Positions 1-9,716 are shown, counted from the stretch's first letter. The stretch: DNA of 64,000 nt from Methylotenera sp. (GCA_013141075.1 JABFRQ010000001.1:434001-498000); one strand, 5' to 3'. The notes: generated from the sequence alone by a model not told the origin. Numbers and translations are program-made.

Positions 1-243
1 TTTAATTTTTCCGTGATAGCCTTTCTTTTGCATCACATCTTTATTTACGTCTTTATGGCAATCTTTACACAGCTGATTTTGACCTTCTTTATCAAACTTT
101 TTATGGCACTTTTCGCAAGTATCTTCATATTTTAAATGGCCCTGAATGACCTTGCCAGGCATCATCACTGACTCAAGTGTGTCTGCCCCTGCAGTCAATG
201 ACAGAAAAAAAGATAAAATAAAGATACTGAGTAAACGTAACAT
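1..243 (-). CDS. Multihaem c-type cytochrome, cytochrome c3/c7-like (partial, runs off the window)
   Basis: Reading left from an ATG at 243, the frame stays open to base 1, so the C-terminal part is outside the window. Residues 1-20 form a signal peptide ending near TAGA-D, so the product is exported. Two haem c motifs are visible, CEKCH (residues 43-47) and CKDCH (59-63), and His36 and His77 are candidate distal ligands, as in class III (c3/c7) cytochromes. It lies 15 bases downstream of the membrane protein gene on the same strand and is probably co-transcribed with it. Likely role: periplasmic electron carrier exchanging electrons with the membrane protein. Total haem number cannot be seen. 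Confidence 0.8.
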   Translation of the reverse strand, partial: MLRLLSIFILSFFLSLTAGADTLESVMMPGKVIQGHLKYEDTCEKCHKKFDKEGQNQLCKDCHKDVNKDVMQKKGYHGKIK

Positions 244-258
244 TTAGTAATAACCTTA

Positions 259-1083
259 TTAGTACATGTGTACCCAAATAACGTGGAATATAGCAGTAGC
301 AACCATCATGTACATAAATGGTAAATGCAAAACGTGCCAAGCTGAAAAGATTTGTTCAAACTTTTTAAACTGCGCCACCGTTTGTATCTGTTTTAAATAT
401 TGGCTCACCAATGTAGAAGCCTCTTTTGCCACATCGTTCATACGTTCTGGGGCTAGTTTTTTGTAAATATACCGTTTGCATTGCCATGCAAGCATCATGC
501 GGCGTACGTCAAAAGAAAGAAAAAACCAAATTCCAGCAAAGAAGCCTCGCTTTTTTTCTAAGGCTAGATACTCAAAATACTCTAGTTTCTTTTCAACTTT
601 TGGAAAGAAATGTAACTTAGACTTTACCTCACCCGTGCTACCAGCTAATTCTTCACGCGCCTCTTTCAGGTTAGATCGGCTACCATACAAGCCTTTATGG
701 ATGCGGGTATAAACAAACTTACCAATCAAACCGCTGCCCGCCACCAATAACATGCAGTAAAACGCTACAGTTGCATTTAATGAACCCAAACGAAATGTAG
801 TGTGAAATAAAACCAATGTTGGCCCAAGCACTCCAAGTATCATATGAATGCGGAACCAATATTTAAGTTTACCTAAGCCTTGCATAAACTTAACATGTTT
901 ACGAAATGAATAAAGTAGCAATGTCAGCATCATTATGCCGCCAGCCAAGCCTAGGTTATATCCTAGGCCAATGCCAGGCTTATAATACTGACCATTTGCT
1001 ACTTTCCAGCCCAACCACACTACTGCTACCAATAGCGTTAGCATGACTAAGCGGTTTACCAATTTTGCAATATTACTTAACAA
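259..1083 (-). CDS. Membrane protein with histidine-bearing helices, probable b-haem electron-transfer subunit
   Basis: Product of about 274 residues. Membrane segments lie near residues 10-30, 45-60, 80-100, 105-127 and 248-272, with a charged soluble stretch from about 128 to 245. Histidines in the helices (H80, H94, H250, H253, H267, H272) are placed as in b-haem proteins of the ferric-reductase type; haem binding is inferred. I chose a TTG start at 1083 because an AAGGGA ribosome site sits 6 bases upstream. An upstream TTG at 1203 would add 40 residues without a clear ribosome site. It sits between a multihaem cytochrome and, divergently, a ferredoxin-flavin oxidoreductase, which suggests electron transfer across the inner membrane. 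No named family was recognised. Confidence 0.65.
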   Translation of the reverse strand: MLSNIAKLVNRLVMLTLLVAVVWLGWKVANGQYYKPGIGLGYNLGLAGGIMMLTLLLYSFRKHVKFMQGLGKLKYWFRIHMILGVLGPTLVLFHTTFRLGSLNATVAFYCMLLVAGSGLIGKFVYTRIHKGLYGSRSNLKEAREELAGSTGEVKSKLHFFPKVEKKLEYFEYLALEKKRGFFAGIWFFLSFDVRRMMLAWQCKRYIYKKLAPERMNDVAKEASTLVSQYLKQIQTVAQFKKFEQIFSAWHVLHLPFMYMMVATAIFHVIWVHMY

Positions 1084-1303
1084 TGTAATTCCCTTTTCAT
1101 TTATTACTTTAATGTATTGTATTACTAGAAGTTTAGGGATAACTACCCAAAAAATATTACGAATAAATTTGACGTGTGAAATTTTCACACATATTATAAC
1201 CAATAATCATCATTAGTTGTATATTGTGTAATACTCTATAGCAATACACTAGTGAAATACAACAGCAAAACATAGTAAATCTCTTCTTAAAATAGTACCA
1301 ATT

Positions 1304-2611
1304 ATGCAAACCACAACTTTACTTATCTATTTAGCCCCGTTTCTTATCATTCTTACGCTATATATCTTGCGGCAGAAGCGTAAAAATCGTCGTGGGCATG
1401 AGCGCCTGAATGAGGCAAAAGAAGCTGGCTTAACGGAACCCGCATCAATACACCCTGCTATTGATTTAAGTCGCTGCTGTGGCTCTGGCGCTTGCGTAAA
1501 AGCCTGCCCAGAAAAAGCCCTAAGCATTGTAAATGGTAAAGCCATGCTTACCGACCCTACGCACTGCATTGGCCATGGTGCTTGCTTAACAGCTTGCCCT
1601 GTGGATGCCATTCAGCTGGTATTTGGTACTGAAAAACGCGGCATGGATATTCCATTAGTTAACCCTAACTTTGAAACCAATGTAGATAATATATTTATTG
1701 CTGGTGAGCTTGGTGGTATGGGCTTAATTCGCAAGGCGGCAGAGCAAGGTAAGCAGGCCATTGATTCAATTTTATCAAAGAAAAATACGGGTAATGACCT
1801 AGACGTCATGATTATTGGCGCAGGCCCAGCGGGGCTTTCTGCCACACTAGCCGCTAAAGAACAAAAACTTAAGTACATTACTATTGAGCAAGAATCATCA
1901 CTTGGCGGTGCTATTTTCAAGTATCCACGTAATAAAGTAGCCATGACACAACCAGTCACGTTACCTATTATTGGCCGAGTAGAAATGTTCGACATCAGTA
2001 AAGAAGAGCTATTAGGCTTTTGGTTACGTGTATTACGTGAACAAGAGCTGAATGTGAACTTCCATGAGCGCATGGAAAGTGTGGTTAAAACTGAAAACGG
2101 CTATGAAGTTAAAACCTCTAAAGCCACTTACCAAACCGCCAATGTATTGCTTGCCATCGGCCGCCAAGGCACACCACGCACGCTAGACGTGCCAGGAGAA
2201 AGTCAACCAAAAGTTGTTTATCGTTTAATAGATGCCGAGCAATATAAAGGCCAACATGTGCTAGTGGTAGGCGGTGGCGATAGCGCGCTAGAAGCCGCAT
2301 TAGCGTTGTCTGAGCAGCCTGATACGACCGTAACGCTTTCTTACCGTAGTGAAGCGTTTGGCCGCGTAAAAGGTAAAAATCGTGATAGATTAGCGCAAGC
2401 TGAAGCTAACAGTAAAATATCGGTTCAACTGAAATCAAATGTTAAAGAAATTCGCTTAGAAACCGTAGTCATGGAATTAGCCAATAAAGAAGTTGTGGAA
2501 ATCCCCAATTTAGCGGTGATTATTTGTGCTGGCGGCGTATTACCTACGCCATTCTTAAAAGACATAGGCGTAATGATAGAAACACATTACGGCAAAACTT
2601 CGGCTGTATAA
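1304..2611 (+). CDS. Ferredoxin-type Fe-S / FAD-NAD(P)H oxidoreductase with permuted domain order
   Basis: 435 residues. An N-terminal membrane anchor (5-22) is followed by two ferredoxin-like motifs: C58-x2-S61-x2-C64-x3-C68 and C88-x2-H91-x2-C94-x3-C98. The usual second cysteine is Ser in the first and His in the second. Residues 124-157 (ETNVDNIFIAGELGG...) resemble the segment that normally ends FAD/NAD(P) disulfide-reductase-fold proteins, yet here it precedes the FAD motif GAGPAGLSA (172-180). The NAD(P) motif GGGDSALEA follows near 318-326. The protein stops just where the moved segment would be expected. No CxxC redox pair of thioredoxin reductase is seen. Probable role: moving electrons between NAD(P)H and the adjacent haem proteins; partner and direction are inferred. 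Confidence 0.8.
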   Translation: MQTTTLLIYLAPFLIILTLYILRQKRKNRRGHERLNEAKEAGLTEPASIHPAIDLSRCCGSGACVKACPEKALSIVNGKAMLTDPTHCIGHGACLTACPVDAIQLVFGTEKRGMDIPLVNPNFETNVDNIFIAGELGGMGLIRKAAEQGKQAIDSILSKKNTGNDLDVMIIGAGPAGLSATLAAKEQKLKYITIEQESSLGGAIFKYPRNKVAMTQPVTLPIIGRVEMFDISKEELLGFWLRVLREQELNVNFHERMESVVKTENGYEVKTSKATYQTANVLLAIGRQGTPRTLDVPGESQPKVVYRLIDAEQYKGQHVLVVGGGDSALEAALALSEQPDTTVTLSYRSEAFGRVKGKNRDRLAQAEANSKISVQLKSNVKEIRLETVVMELANKEVVEIPNLAVIICAGGVLPTPFLKDIGVMIETHYGKTSAV

Positions 2612-2629
2612 AAATAGATATTTAAACAA

Positions 2630-3142
2630 ATGAAATTAACCACCCTGATTTTTTGCTGCTTATTCAGCCTCGGTAGCAGTGCTTTTGCCAAAACACCTGG
2701 CGAAGTTGAAGTAGGCCGAACGCTACGCGATGTGCCAATGAATAGCTTTACAGGAAGCATTAAAAAATTCTCATCCTACCGTGGCAAACCGCTCATCATC
2801 AACATTTGGGCAAGCTGGTGCGGGCCTTGCCGTGAAGAAATGGCATCGCTAGAGCGCTTATCTAAACGCTATAACGGCAAGCAATTTAACATCATCGGCA
2901 TTTCTACTGACGATGATGCTAGCGCCGCCGCCATGGCGATTAAGCAATCAAAATTAACGTTTACCAACTACCTTGATCACGATGTGATTTTAGAAAATAT
3001 GCTGGGTGCAAACACGATTCCACTCACCATTTTGGTAGATGCAAAAGGTCAAGTATTGTTAAAAGTACGCGGCTCGCATGAGTGGGATGATGCAGAATCG
3101 TTGAAGCTCATTTCACAAACTTTTAAGGTTAAGTTGAAATAA
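2630..3142 (+). CDS. TlpA-family periplasmic thioredoxin-like protein
   Basis: 170 residues with a signal peptide (about 1-20, ending SSAFA) and a thioredoxin fold carrying the active site WCGPC (W63-C67). A cis-proline region follows at NTIPLT. TlpA/ResA-like proteins reduce disulfides in the periplasm, often in apocytochrome c CxxCH motifs or in copper-site proteins. It starts 18 bases after the Fe-S flavoprotein and is probably in the same operon. A role in maturing the neighbouring multihaem cytochrome is plausible but inferred. Confidence 0.85.
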   Translation: MKLTTLIFCCLFSLGSSAFAKTPGEVEVGRTLRDVPMNSFTGSIKKFSSYRGKPLIINIWASWCGPCREEMASLERLSKRYNGKQFNIIGISTDDDASAAAMAIKQSKLTFTNYLDHDVILENMLGANTIPLTILVDAKGQVLLKVRGSHEWDDAESLKLISQTFKVKLK

Positions 3143-3167
3143 AGCGCCAATTAACACCAAAAACACC

Positions 3168-3204
3168 TGCCCTGCGAGCCAATATCCATGCGGGTTGCAG
3201 GGCA
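3168..3204. repeat. Palindromic repeat, CTGCGAGCC family (intergenic copy A)
   Basis: TGCCCTGCGAGCC at 3168-3180 is complementary, with mismatches, to GGTTGCAGGGCA at 3193-3204, forming a hairpin around AATATCCATGC. The same core recurs at 13666, 21666, 26376, 32399 and 42386, and inside genes at 38964, 39488, 50665 and 51002. Here it lies between tlpA and recQ, which converge on it, and may act as a terminator. Confidence 0.8.
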
Positions 3205-3250
3205 TCTATTTTAAATTTAAAGGGTTGTTTAATTAGAACAGCTACTAGTC

Positions 3251-5089
3251 TTAACTATTTGCAAATTCTTCCAACACTTCTAAAAACTCATCACCGTAAC
3301 GCTCTAATTTAGCTTGGCCAACGCCTGTAATCTGGCTCATTTCGGTAAGGCTTTCAGGTTTGCGATTTAAAATTTCCAGCAAAGTACTATCATGGAAAAT
3401 CACATACGGCGGCACGCCTTGCTCTTTGGCGAGTTCCATACGTTTTGCTTTTAGCGCCAACCAAAGTGGGTCATCACTCACTTCAGCATAACCTTCTTTA
3501 GCGCGCGCGCCACGTTCGGCCTTGCTCACTTTACGAGTAGCGACCACTTCAACATCGCGGCGTAGCCAAACTTCACTCTCGCCTTTTAGCACGGGCTTGG
3601 CAGATTCGGCTAACTTTAAACCGCCATAAGCTTCAATATCGCTGATTAAATAGCCGCCAGCGACTAACTGCCGATAAACGCTGCTCCATTGCGCTTGGCT
3701 AATAGCTTTGCCGATGCCAAATGTACTTAAAGTTTCATGCGAAAATTGCGTGACTTTCGGAGTGGCTTTGCCCAGCAAAACATCAATTAAATGCACCACA
3801 CCAAAGCGCTGCCCTGTGCGATACACGGTTGATAACGCCATACGCACGGCTTGTGTCGCATCCCAAGTATCTACAGGATTTAAGCAATTGTCACATTGCC
3901 CACAATTGCCGTCGTGTTGTTCGCCAAAATAGCGCAATAAAGTTTGGTGGCGGCAGCTTGTAGATTCACAAAAGCCAAGTAGTGCATCTAGCTTTTGTCG
4001 TTCTACAGCTTTGCGTTCTTCAGGCGCATCGCCAGAATCGAGCATTTTACGCATGCTTACTACATCACCTAAACCATATGTCATCCAGGCGTTAGCTGGC
4101 AAGCCATCGCGCCCTGCGCGCCCTGTTTCTTGGTAATAACCTTCCATGCTTTTGGGTAAATCTAAATGTGCCACAAAGCGCACGTTTGGTTTATCAATGC
4201 CCATACCAAACGCCACTGTGGCGACCATAATCACGCCTTCTTCACGCAAAAATCGGCGCTGGTTTTGGTTGCGCACGCTGGCATCCAGCCCCGCGTGGTA
4301 AGGCAAAGCATCCCAACCGCGCGACTTTAACCACTCAGCGGTTTCTTCTACTTTTTTACGGCTTAAGCAATAAATAATGCCCGCATCATTGGCGTGTTCG
4401 CTTTCTAAAAATACTTCTAATTGCTGGCGCGCATTCGCCTTTTGCGTAACGCGGTACTTGATATTGGGACGGTCAAAACTAGAAACAAATTGGCGCGCAT
4501 TTTCAAGCTGCAAACGCTCAATAATTTCTGCCCGCGTAGGCGCATCTGCCGTGGCAGTGAGGGCAATGCGCGGCACATGCGGAAAACGCTCGTGCAGCAC
4601 CGTGAGCTTGCGATATTCTGGCCGAAAATCATGCCCCCATTGCGACACGCAATGCGCTTCATCAATCGCAAAAAGCGCAATACCAGCGCCTTGTTCAATT
4701 TCGTCTAGCAAGCTTAAAAAACTAGGCATTAACAAGCGTTCAGGCGCCACATACACAATCTGCAAATGCCCACGCATCAACTGCGCGGTAATTTCACGCG
4801 CCTCATCAGCATGTTGGCTAGAATTCAAAAATGCCGCCCGCACACCTAGTTGCTTAAGTGCATCCACTTGGTCTTGCATCAACGCAATGAGCGGCGAAAC
4901 CACAATCCCCACGCCCTCACGCAACAAAGCTGGCAACTGATAACACAACGATTTACCGCCACCAGTCGGCATCAACACCAAGGCATCACCGCCAGCGGTA
5001 ATATGCGCCACTACGGCTTCTTGCTCACCTCTAAAAGTGGAATAACCGAAAATATCGTGCAGCGTTTGTAAAGCGGGGGAATTTGACAT
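3251..5089 (-). CDS. recQ: ATP-dependent DNA helicase RecQ
   Basis: 612 residues, usual for the family. Walker A PTGGGKS is at 41-47, the DEAH box in [16 protein letters not shown] near 140, and the helicase motif [13 protein letters not shown] and [10 protein letters not shown] follow. The RecQ zinc site (C-x7-C...CGQCDNC) and a winged-helix region come next, with an HRDC domain near the C terminus. RecQ is a 3'-5' helicase acting in recombination and fork repair. I chose the ATG at 5089 ([10 protein letters not shown]), which fits RecQ N termini; the frame extends further upstream, but that part overlaps the tRNA terminator hairpin. It appears to be transcribed alone. Confidence 0.96.
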   Translation of the reverse strand: MSNSPALQTLHDIFGYSTFRGEQEAVVAHITAGGDALVLMPTGGGKSLCYQLPALLREGVGIVVSPLIALMQDQVDALKQLGVRAAFLNSSQHADEAREITAQLMRGHLQIVYVAPERLLMPSFLSLLDEIEQGAGIALFAIDEAHCVSQWGHDFRPEYRKLTVLHERFPHVPRIALTATADAPTRAEIIERLQLENARQFVSSFDRPNIKYRVTQKANARQQLEVFLESEHANDAGIIYCLSRKKVEETAEWLKSRGWDALPYHAGLDASVRNQNQRRFLREEGVIMVATVAFGMGIDKPNVRFVAHLDLPKSMEGYYQETGRAGRDGLPANAWMTYGLGDVVSMRKMLDSGDAPEERKAVERQKLDALLGFCESTSCRHQTLLRYFGEQHDGNCGQCDNCLNPVDTWDATQAVRMALSTVYRTGQRFGVVHLIDVLLGKATPKVTQFSHETLSTFGIGKAISQAQWSSVYRQLVAGGYLISDIEAYGGLKLAESAKPVLKGESEVWLRRDVEVVATRKVSKAERGARAKEGYAEVSDDPLWLALKAKRMELAKEQGVPPYVIFHDSTLLEILNRKPESLTEMSQITGVGQAKLERYGDEFLEVLEEFANS

Positions 5090-5160
5090 GGGCGGTATTG
5101 TACACCCCTGAATAACCTTAACAGCTAGAGCTGAATGTGTAAATTTGCGGCGGTTGATTA

Positions 5161-5200
5161 AACAACAAAGCCTAGCCATCACTGGCTAGGCTTTGTTGTT
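5161..5200 (-). terminator. Intrinsic terminator downstream of tRNA-Lys
   Basis: A perfect 18-bp stem (5161-5178 with 5183-5200) and a 4-base loop TCAC. On the minus strand the stem ends in a T-rich stretch (TTTGTTGTTT). It abuts the CCA end of the tRNA, so it ends tRNA transcription before recQ. Confidence 0.85.
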
Positions 5201-5276
5201 TGGTAGGGCGTGCGAGGGTCGAACTCGCGACAAACGGATTAAGAGTCCGCTGCTCTACCAGCTGAGCTAACACCCC
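5201..5276 (-). tRNA. tRNA-Lys (anticodon CTT)
   Basis: 76 bases on the minus strand with an encoded CCA end (5201-5203). The acceptor stem GGGGTGT pairs with ACGCCCT (a G-T pair at the end), the D arm contains AGCTCAGCTGGTAGAGC, the anticodon loop CTCTTAA lies between CGGA and TCCG and gives anticodon CTT, and the T arm is GCGAGTTCGACCCTCGC. It decodes AAG. Confidence 0.95.
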
Positions 5277-5307
5277 AAATTGCAAATTTAAAGCTTACTA
5301 AATTTCA

Positions 5308-6141
5308 TTATTGCACATTCGTTTGCTGAATGCCCGCTAGCAGCCATGCGGCATCTGCCGTTTGAAGATTTTTTTGAATGTGCCAAATTTCATCTACATT
5401 TTCAGGTGTGCTGCCATTTTCACTTAACTGGCCTGTAAAGCGCACGCTGGCTATGGTGTAATTAGCTTCGGTTGCTACTTCTAGTAGCTCTGCATTGATG
5501 GCGATTACTTCAGTTTTTTGCTCAGCGTTGCCACGTTCTTGCATTTGCATGCTGATTTCGGCAAAGACTTCTGGCGTGGTGTATTCACGTATATCGTTAA
5601 GGTCTTTGCGGTCGTTAGCGGCTTGCAGGCGTATGAACGATGCTTTTGCACTGCGCAAAAAACTATCTACAGGAAAATCATGCGGAATGTTGCTTGTGTT
5701 TGCTGCAGTGCCGCTACCAAAGTTTGGCTCACGCGCGGGTTGTGGTGGGCTATATGGCGCGGCGCCGCCAGCGTAGCCCATGTTATTTTGTTGTGATTTT
5801 TTGAATCTTGAAATTAAAAACATTACGCCGCCAGCTAGCATTAGCATGGTTAAAATTGAGCTCATGCCGCCACCAAAACCACCTAAGCCACCGCCAGAAA
5901 ACATAGTTGCCAAGCCCGCACCAATCGCTAAACCTGCTAATGGGCCCATCCATTTATTACCCGTTGATGCTGGCGCAGGTGCTGCATTGGGTGCTTTTTG
6001 CGCTTGCTGCCTGCTTGGTGCTGGCATAGAACGGCTTTTACCAAAGCTGCTACCGCCGCCAAGGCGCCTAGCCTCTGCCACGGTGGATAATAAACTCATG
6101 CTGAGCAACGCAATGGTTAATAAAGTGAAGAATTTTTTCAT
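5308..6141 (-). CDS. Tim44-like domain membrane protein
   Basis: 277 residues. A signal peptide (1-24, ending VAEA) is followed by a Ser/Ala/Pro-rich stretch, then two Gly-rich hydrophobic segments (about 66-83 and 92-110). The C-terminal half (about 150-277) is a Tim44-like fold (FLRSAKASFIRLQAANDRKD... and WHIQKN...WLLAGIQQ). In bacteria this family is membrane-attached and mostly uncharacterised. The gene stands alone, upstream of the tRNA-Lys gene on the same strand. Confidence 0.85.
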   Translation of the reverse strand: MKKFFTLLTIALLSMSLLSTVAEARRLGGGSSFGKSRSMPAPSRQQAQKAPNAAPAPASTGNKWMGPLAGLAIGAGLATMFSGGGLGGFGGGMSSILTMLMLAGGVMFLISRFKKSQQNNMGYAGGAAPYSPPQPAREPNFGSGTAANTSNIPHDFPVDSFLRSAKASFIRLQAANDRKDLNDIREYTTPEVFAEISMQMQERGNAEQKTEVIAINAELLEVATEANYTIASVRFTGQLSENGSTPENVDEIWHIQKNLQTADAAWLLAGIQQTNVQ

Positions 6142-6287
6142 GTGTGCCTTTTTAAATCTTAAAAAATGAATGTGAGCGTATTTTTTGCCTCACTGTTTGT
6201 TAATGAGGCAATATACAGAATAATCAAGCCATCTGCATGAATACAAACACTCAATTGACTAAATAAACTTGAGTTAGTTTAAATATT

Positions 6288-6650
6288 TTAGCAAGGTAAT
6301 ATAGGTAATAAGATACAGTGAATATCTGTGCTTCTAAATTTAGCTTTAATCACCGTTGTTAAGTTTTGTAAGTCTGCAATGCTGGCATGCAGCATAAATT
6401 GTACGCGTTGTTGCCTGCCCGTGACTTGCTCTACTATGCTGAGCTGGGCGCCATCACTATGCACGGAGCCGTGGCCACTAACTTTGCTGCTGGTAAAGCC
6501 TGAAATTTCTGGGCGCTGTAACAATACATCAATGAGCATTTCTTCTAAAGTTGGCGGCACAATGAGGATTAAAAGCCCTTGCGGTGCTAGGCTTTGCAAT
6601 ACTGTATTAGGCAACACTTGGTTTTGCAACGTAGTTTCTTGCGTCATCAT
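6288..6650 (-). CDS. DUF3240 family protein of a metal-efflux operon
   Basis: 120 residues, no signal peptide and no membrane segment. The composition and layout (LLILIVPPTLEEMLIDVLLQRPEISGFTSSKVSGHG) match small PII-like DUF3240 proteins found next to heavy-metal RND pumps. It begins 6 bases after the czcA-like stop codon, with two adjacent ATGs; the second (6647) has better spacing from AGGAG. Likely a cytoplasmic protein linked to metal sensing or pump control; the exact role is unknown. Confidence 0.75.
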   Translation of the reverse strand: MMTQETTLQNQVLPNTVLQSLAPQGLLILIVPPTLEEMLIDVLLQRPEISGFTSSKVSGHGSVHSDGAQLSIVEQVTGRQQRVQFMLHASIADLQNLTTVIKAKFRSTDIHCILLPILPC

Positions 6651-6656
6651 CCGCTC

Positions 6657-9600
6657 CTATTTAAAAAATCTACGGTAAAAAATTGGCAGTAGCACTAGCG
6701 TGAGCATGGTTGAACTCACCAAGCCGCCAATCACCACAATGGCAAGCGGGCGTTGAATTTCAGAGCCAGGCCCTGTGGCAAATAATAGCGGAATCAAACC
6801 AAATGCGGCAATGCTGGCTGTCATTAGCACTGGCCTTAATCTACGTTTTGCACCTTCCACCACAATATTGAGCTTGCTCATGCCTTGCGCTTCTAGCAGA
6901 TTAAAGTAACTGACCATCACCACGCCATTGAGCACGGCAATACCAAGCAACGCAATAAACCCAACCGAGGCTGGCACAGATAGATATTCGCCTGAAATCC
7001 ACAATGCAAACACGCCGCCTATCATGGCAAACGGGATGTTAGATAAGATTAACAAAGCTTGTTTAATTGAGCCAAAAGTCGCAAATAACAGCAAGAAAAT
7101 CAAACCAATTGCCACAGGCACTACAATAGCTAAACGTGCTGCTGCGCGTTGTTGATTCTCAAACTGGCCGCCTAGTTTAATTGAGTAACCTTCACCTAGT
7201 TTAACCTCAGCGTTAATGCGTTGTTTGGTTTCTTCTACAAAGCTGACTAAATCGCGATTACGAATATTAGCGGTTACTACCACCATGCGTACGCCGCGCT
7301 CTCTATCTACTTTTACAGGGCCTTCAGCACGTTCTATTTTAGCAACGGCAGAAAGTGGCACGTTAGTGCCGTTAGCCAGCGTGAGCATTAAATTGCCAAA
7401 GTCAGAAGGTGAAGCGCGCAAATCTGCACTGCCACGAATCAGCACTGGTGTGCGCCTTTGGCCTTCTTGCACTACGCCCATGAGCTTACCTTCAAGCTGG
7501 GCATGTAAGATTGATTCAATCTCCGTAATGCTCAAACCCAATCTACCTGCGGCTACACGGTCTATTTTAATTTGTAGATATTGCACGCCACTATTTTGCG
7601 GGGTGTAAACGTCTTGGCTGCCTTTAATTGATTCTAAAATTTTAACAATTTGCTGAGCTTTCGCATCTAACATGTTTAAATCTGTGCCAAATATTTTAAT
7701 GGCTAAATCTCCACGCACGCCTAATATCATCTCATTCACACGCATGTCAATGGGCTGGGTGAAGCTATAAGCCAAACCTGGCATGGTCGTCATAACTTTA
7801 CGCAACTCGTCTATTAGCGCCTCTTTGCTTTTCATGCGCCACTCTTCAGACGGCTTTAAAATTAAAAAGTTATCGGTTTGGTTTAAACCCATTGGGTCTA
7901 AGCCTAGCTCATCTGAACCCACGCGAGAATATACGCCTTTAACCTCAGGCACTTGGCTTAAAATGGCGCGTTGTAGGCTCATATCTGTCGTTAAGCTTTG
8001 TTGCAGGTTAATAGATGGCAGCTTTTCTACACCAATAATGATGTCACCTTCATCCATCGTTGGCATAAAAGTTTTGCCAATTTGGGTGTATACCACGCCT
8101 GTTGCCGCCAACATTACAAATGCTGCAATGACAATAATTTTGGCATGCGCTAAGCTCCATTCCAGCACTGGCGCATAAACAGCAAGCGCTTTTCTAACTA
8201 GCCAAGGCTCTTCATGGCTCACTTCTTTGAGTAAAAACGAAGCAATGACAGGAATCACTGTGAGTGATAAAAACAACGAACCCGCCAACGCAAACATAAT
8301 GGTCAGCGCAACTGGTGTAAATAACTTGCCTTCAAGCCCTTGCAAGGTAAGTAAAGGTAAAAACACGGTAATAATAATGAGCACACCTGCCGTTACTGGC
8401 ACACTTACCTCGCGCACGGCGCGATAAATAATGTGCATTCTAGGTAGAGAGCCTGATTTTTCAGTATCTGCAAGGTGCGAAACAATATTCTCAACCACCA
8501 CCACAGCAGCATCTACCAACATGCCAATGGCGATGGTTAAGCCGCCCAAGCTCATTAAGTTGGCAGATAAACCAAAATAACGCATGAGCAAAAATGTGAA
8601 TAGTGCAGAAAGCGGTAAAATAAAAGCAATCGTCAACGCAGCTCTAAAATTACCTAAGAACAGTACAAGTAAAATAAGCACTAGCACCACGGCTTCTTCT
8701 AAAGCTTTGGTGACGGTATGCACGGCGCGCTCTACTAAACTGCCGCGGTTATAAAAAACGTTAGTGGTAACGCCTTTTGGTAAGCTAGGCGAAATTTCAG
8801 CCAGTTTAGCTTTTACGCCCTCTACCACTTGCTGAGCATTAGCGCCGCGCAAGCCTAGCACTAAGCCTTCAACCGCTTCACCTTTGCCGTTGCTAGTTAC
8901 CGCGCCGTAGCGAGTGATTGACCCTACGCGCACGTCTGCTACATCGGAAATTTTGACTGACATGCCTTGCTCAGTACGCACAATAGTATTTTGCACGTCT
9001 TCTATCGTTTTAAAACCACCTTCAGCACGCACTAATAATGAATCTTCGCCATCGCTTAACCTACCCGCGCCACCGTTGCTATTATTTTTTTCAAGCACCT
9101 GCTGCAAGGTATCAATTGCCACGCCACGCGCGTACATACGGGCGTTGTCTGGCACAATTTCAAAACTTCGAACATAGCCGCCTAAGGTATTTACATCAGC
9201 CACACCCGGCACGGTGCGGAGTTGCGGGCGAATTACCCAATCTAGCAAGCTACGTTTTTCTTGCAAACTTAAGGTATCGCTTTCTACCGTGAACATAAAC
9301 ATTTCGCCCAGCGGCGTGGTGAGTGGTGCCATGCCACCTGAAATATCATTAGGTAAATTACCCCATACTGCATTGAGTCGCTCGGCTACTTGGCTACGCG
9401 CCCAGTAAATATCAGTACCATCGGCAAAATCTACAGTAATATCGGTTACCGCGTATTTAGCCACAGAGCGTAAACCCGCTTGGTTTGGAATGCCTAGCAT
9501 TTCAACTTCAATGGGTGCAGTAATACGAGCCTCAACTTCTTCTGGCGTCATACCAGGCGCTTTGATGATAATTTTAACTTGTGTTGAAGACACATCAGGA

Positions 9601-9716
9601 AACGCATCAATCGGCAATGAATTGTAAGCCAGAGCGCCAGCCACAGCTAAGCCCAGCGTAACAATCAACATGAGTAAGCGCTGTGTAAGCGCAAATTGGA
9701 TTAGTTTAGCTAACAT
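6657..9716 (-). CDS. czcA: Heavy-metal efflux RND pump, CzcA/CusA family
   Basis: 1019 residues. RND transporter of the inner membrane, moving metal ions from periplasm or cytoplasm to the outside with proton antiport. An N-terminal transmembrane helix is followed by a large periplasmic loop, then helices carrying the proton-relay residues in AIGMLVDAAVVVVENI. The second half repeats the layout (LLLFATFGSIKQALLILSNIPFAMIGG). The start at 9716 overlaps the adaptor stop codon (TAATG), showing translational coupling; a longer in-frame start is not needed. Metal specificity cannot be fixed from sequence alone; the CzcA symbol is by family only. Confidence 0.9.
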   Translation of the reverse strand: MLAKLIQFALTQRLLMLIVTLGLAVAGALAYNSLPIDAFPDVSSTQVKIIIKAPGMTPEEVEARITAPIEVEMLGIPNQAGLRSVAKYAVTDITVDFADGTDIYWARSQVAERLNAVWGNLPNDISGGMAPLTTPLGEMFMFTVESDTLSLQEKRSLLDWVIRPQLRTVPGVADVNTLGGYVRSFEIVPDNARMYARGVAIDTLQQVLEKNNSNGGAGRLSDGEDSLLVRAEGGFKTIEDVQNTIVRTEQGMSVKISDVADVRVGSITRYGAVTSNGKGEAVEGLVLGLRGANAQQVVEGVKAKLAEISPSLPKGVTTNVFYNRGSLVERAVHTVTKALEEAVVLVLILLVLFLGNFRAALTIAFILPLSALFTFLLMRYFGLSANLMSLGGLTIAIGMLVDAAVVVVENIVSHLADTEKSGSLPRMHIIYRAVREVSVPVTAGVLIIITVFLPLLTLQGLEGKLFTPVALTIMFALAGSLFLSLTVIPVIASFLLKEVSHEEPWLVRKALAVYAPVLEWSLAHAKIIVIAAFVMLAATGVVYTQIGKTFMPTMDEGDIIIGVEKLPSINLQQSLTTDMSLQRAILSQVPEVKGVYSRVGSDELGLDPMGLNQTDNFLILKPSEEWRMKSKEALIDELRKVMTTMPGLAYSFTQPIDMRVNEMILGVRGDLAIKIFGTDLNMLDAKAQQIVKILESIKGSQDVYTPQNSGVQYLQIKIDRVAAGRLGLSITEIESILHAQLEGKLMGVVQEGQRRTPVLIRGSADLRASPSDFGNLMLTLANGTNVPLSAVAKIERAEGPVKVDRERGVRMVVVTANIRNRDLVSFVEETKQRINAEVKLGEGYSIKLGGQFENQQRAAARLAIVVPVAIGLIFLLLFATFGSIKQALLILSNIPFAMIGGVFALWISGEYLSVPASVGFIALLGIAVLNGVVMVSYFNLLEAQGMSKLNIVVEGAKRRLRPVLMTASIAAFGLIPLLFATGPGSEIQRPLAIVVIGGLVSSTMLTLVLLPIFYRRFFK

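Noticed and set aside
1612..2073. Minus-strand frame over the flavoprotein gene
   Set aside because: Shadow of the real gene; no domain or start signal.
5090..5182. Longer recQ N terminus
   Set aside because: The extension overlaps the perfect terminator hairpin of tRNA-Lys and lacks family similarity.
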